NCBI GenBank assembly: GCA_041695325.1
Contig: JBGFRC010000005.1
Span: forward strand, 1-22,878
Source of the DNA: SURF-13 sp041695325
Lineage (GTDB): Bacteria > Pseudomonadota > Gammaproteobacteria > SURF-13
Direction: 5' to 3'
DNA: 22,878 nt
Under the pieces are notes generated by a model. The model was not told where the DNA came from, ran no database searches, and was given only the letters and a program-made list of their open reading frames with translations. The position numbers and the translations under genes were made by a program. This document shows, one piece after another, positions 21,054-22,878 of the stretch; position 1 is the first letter of the stretch, and each line of letters starts with the position of its first letter.

Positions 21054-21627
21054 GGCTGGTCCGCGGCGGGGGTGGCGCATTTTCTTGCGGCTGTTTCTGG
21101 CTGACGCGCAGGATATAGGCGACGGCGCGCTGCCCGTCGTTGTCATAGGCTTGTATCTGATCCAGCGAGGGCTGCTCCAGCCAGGCAGAGGCCTCCAGAT
21201 TGCGCATGAACGTCGCCACCCGGCCGTTGGAGTCAGCGACGCCGGTCAGCGTGAGTTTGCCCCCCTCCTGTTTGATGTGGGTGTAATACGCGCCGTCCGG
21301 CAGGGTCTTCACCAGCTCATCCACCACATGCACGATTTCCGGACGGCTGCGCTGCAACTCCTGAATTACCGTCATGCGCGCCAGCAGTTCCGCGCGCTGC
21401 TTCTCCAGGTTTCTGATCTCGGCTATTTTTTTATCCAGTTGCGCGATTTCCTGGGTGAGGAAATGATTGCGCGCGTCCTGGGTTTCGATCATGCCGGCGA
21501 TGTAGCTATGGGCGTATACCACGATCACCACGGACACGAACGCGGCGAAGCCGGCAATTACGCCGAACTCGCGTTGCCGCTCTTTGCGCCGCTCCTCGCG
21601 CCAGGGCAACAGGTTAATGCGCGCCAT
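21028..21627 (-). CDS. pilN: Type IV pilus inner-membrane alignment protein PilN
   Basis: 199 residues. The N-terminal MARINLLPWREERR contains the conserved INLLPWR motif, which binds the cytoplasmic groove of PilM. A transmembrane helix (about residues 22-44) is followed by a coiled coil (about 50-88, HFLTQEIAQLDKKIAEIRNL) and the periplasmic ferredoxin-like fold with LPDGAYYTHIKQEGGKLTLT. The C-terminal tail is rich in Pro, Gln and Ser (QENAPPPPRTSHES) and looks disordered. It is about ten residues longer than many PilN proteins because the frame runs into pilO. It begins 2 bases after the pilM stop. Confidence 0.96.
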   Translation of the reverse strand: MARINLLPWREERRKERQREFGVIAGFAAFVSVVIVVYAHSYIAGMIETQDARNHFLTQEIAQLDKKIAEIRNLEKQRAELLARMTVIQELQRSRPEIVHVVDELVKTLPDGAYYTHIKQEGGKLTLTGVADSNGRVATFMRNLEASAWLEQPSLDQIQAYDNDGQRAVAYILRVSQKQPQENAPPPPRTSHESQRTGF

Positions 21628-21629
21628 GG

Positions 21630-22697
21630 CTAGTCAAAGCTCCGCAGCGCCAGGCCGCACGCGATCACGAGCGAGGGCGCGTCGCCGGTGAGCGCCTGGG
21701 CGTTTACCCGCGGCGCCACCGACATGCCTATGAACGGGTTGAACACTTCGGTGTGCACGCCTACGGCGGACTCCACCAGGTTCGCGATGCCGGGGATCAT
21801 GGCGTTGCCGCCCGCGAGCAGAATGACGTCCACGCTGTGATACTGACTGGAAGAATAAAAGAACTGCAACGAGCGGTTGACCTGCTGCGCCAGCGCTTCC
21901 TTGAACGGTTGCAGCACCTCGGTTTCGTAGTCGGGCGGCAGTCCGCCGAACTTCTTCGCCTTGCCCGCCTCTTCGTAGCTCATGCCGTAGCGGTTCTGGA
22001 TCTCCTCGGTAAGCTGCTTGCCGCCGAAATTCTGTTCACGCGTGTACACCAGTTTTAAATTGTCCATCACGTTCAGGGTGGTCATGGTGGCGCCGATGTC
22101 GAACACCGCGACCGTGCCCGCCAGGCCGCGCGCGGGGTTTTGCGCGGCCATCAGCGCCAGGACGTTTTCCGCGGCATAGGCCTCCACGTCCACCACTTTG
22201 GGCTTCAAGCCCGCCAGCTCCAGCGCCGCCACGCGCGTATCCACGTTTTCCTTGCGCGAGGCGGCGAGCAGCACGTTCACCGCGCCCTCCTCCGCGGGGC
22301 CGAGCACTTCAAAATCCAGGTTGACTTCTTCCAGGGGATAGGGGATGTACTGGTCCGCCTCCACTTCGATTTGCGCGGCCATCTCATCGTCCGACAGATT
22401 GGCCGGGAGGGTGATGATCTTGGTGATGACCGCCGAGCCCGCCACCGCCACCGCGGCGTGCCGGGCGCCGGTTTTGGATTGCTTGACCGCGCGCCTCACC
22501 GCTTCGCCCGCCGCCTCCACGTCGCTCAGGGCCTTTTCCGTCACCGTGCCGGCCGGCAACGGTTCCACCGCGTAGCTCTCCACGCGATAGCGCTCGCCAC
22601 TGCGGGACAGTTCCAGCAGCTTTACGCTGGTGGCGCTGATGTCTAAGCCCAGCAGCGGTGGCTTGCGCGACAACACGGACAGGGGAGGGAGCCGCAC
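21630..22697 (-). CDS. pilM: Type IV pilus actin-like ATPase PilM
   Basis: A cytoplasmic FtsA/actin-like protein of 355 residues that anchors the PilN/PilO/PilP complex at the inner face of the membrane. Nucleotide-binding elements are visible: phosphate 1 loop LLGLDISATSVKLLEL (about residues 15-30), phosphate 2 region TVAVFDIGATMTTLNVM (about 190-206) and the adenosine loop VILLAGGNAMIPGIANLV (about 294-311). It begins with GTG at 22697 preceded by AAGGGA. A second GTG seven codons later is an alternative. It is the first gene of pilMNOPQ. In many Gammaproteobacteria the gene on its other side is the divergent mrcA (ponA). That position lies beyond the window. Confidence 0.96.
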   Translation of the reverse strand: MRLPPLSVLSRKPPLLGLDISATSVKLLELSRSGERYRVESYAVEPLPAGTVTEKALSDVEAAGEAVRRAVKQSKTGARHAAVAVAGSAVITKIITLPANLSDDEMAAQIEVEADQYIPYPLEEVNLDFEVLGPAEEGAVNVLLAASRKENVDTRVAALELAGLKPKVVDVEAYAAENVLALMAAQNPARGLAGTVAVFDIGATMTTLNVMDNLKLVYTREQNFGGKQLTEEIQNRYGMSYEEAGKAKKFGGLPPDYETEVLQPFKEALAQQVNRSLQFFYSSSQYHSVDVILLAGGNAMIPGIANLVESAVGVHTEVFNPFIGMSVAPRVNAQALTGDAPSLVIACGLALRSFD

Positions 22698-22750
22698 CTT
22701 TCGTTTCCCTTATAAATTTAGGTGGTTACATAGCATAGATGGTTTAGTTT

Positions 22751-22779
22751 ATTAGATACAAGCGGGAACTCCGTGTCAA
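22751..22779 (-). promoter_or_regulatory. pilMNOPQ promoter
   Basis: On the minus strand a perfect TTGACA (22779-22774) and TCTAAT (22756-22751, 5 of 6 consensus bases) are 17 bases apart. Transcription would start near 22744 and give a leader of about 47 bases before the pilM GTG. The surrounding 22700-22790 stretch is AT-rich compared with the genes, as expected for a promoter. Confidence 0.75.
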
Positions 22780-22793
22780 CATAAAATTTATTC

Positions 22794-22812
22794 CCCGCGC
22801 TTTTGGCGCGGG
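22794..22812. repeat. GC-rich inverted repeat upstream of the pilM promoter
   Basis: CCCGCGC (22794-22800) and GCGCGGG (22806-22812) form a perfect 7-base stem with loop TTTTG. On the minus strand it is followed by an A/T-rich stretch, so it could terminate a transcript arriving from the right of the window, but there is no proper T-run. It could equally be a protein-binding site. Confidence 0.4.
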
Positions 22813-22825
22813 CTCCTTAGTGAAG

Positions 22826-22878
22826 CTCTGAATAAGTCCATCCTGCGACGCACAGGGATGTGCTAGTGTCGCGGGAGG
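22826..22878. repeat. Uninterrupted copy of the aroK-upstream repeat, cut by the window edge
   Basis: Positions 22845-22878 equal the two flanks of the MITE at 17477-17667 joined at one CTAG (22863-22866). Just before it, GAATAAGTCCATCC (22830-22843) matches the inner side of the MITE right end (17623-17636, minus strand) at 13 of 14 bases. The repeat continues past the right edge. Confidence 0.7.

Noticed and set aside
22794..22812. Intrinsic terminator facing left
   Set aside because: The stem is good, but the following bases are mixed A and T and not a T-run. It is listed only as an inverted repeat.

Overview
The window looks like chromosomal DNA of a GC-rich gammaproteobacterium. The order pilM-pilN-pilO-pilP-pilQ, aroK-aroB, gltB-gltD, hemE (all on the minus strand) is the arrangement known from Pseudomonas and many other Gammaproteobacteria, and the pip-dtd pair and a riboswitch-controlled thiC fit the same group. 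The sequence alone does not give a genus.

Layout from left to right. Positions 1-1982 (minus) hold an autoregulated efflux operon: a TetR repressor, a lipoprotein adaptor and the start of an RND permease that runs off the left edge. Its promoter has a palindromic operator exactly in the spacer between -35 and -10. A protein-isoaspartate-methyltransferase-like gene (minus, 1991-2653) lies upstream and faces away from a TPP riboswitch and thiC (plus, 2782-4810). Plus-strand pip and dtd follow with a 4-base overlap. Next comes an unrecognised pair on the plus strand, a small exported beta-rich protein and a four-helix membrane protein (6390-7139), which converges on hemE.

Positions 7163-14594 (minus) carry gltB, gltD and hemE. 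A 5'-truncated Doc/Fic toxin remnant on the plus strand sits between gltD and hemE and forms the upstream region of hemE. Then dgt, aroB and aroK follow (minus), with a repeat-built, terminator-like hairpin at the aroK/aroB boundary. Between aroK and pilQ lies a 153-bp MITE-like element flanked by a CTAG duplication. It has inserted into an older repeat, and an uninterrupted copy of that repeat is visible at the right edge of the window (22845-22878). The type IV pilus alignment/secretin operon pilMNOPQ fills 17711-22697 and is driven by a strong sigma70-type promoter.

Functions are mostly housekeeping: thiamine pyrimidine synthesis, haem synthesis, glutamate synthesis, the shikimate pathway, dNTP turnover, tRNA proofreading and pilus assembly. 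I found no dedicated defence island, CRISPR array, tRNA or rRNA. The less ordinary items are the nested repeats, the toxin remnant, the operator inside the tetR promoter, the modified methyltransferase active site and the uncharacterised exported/membrane pair.
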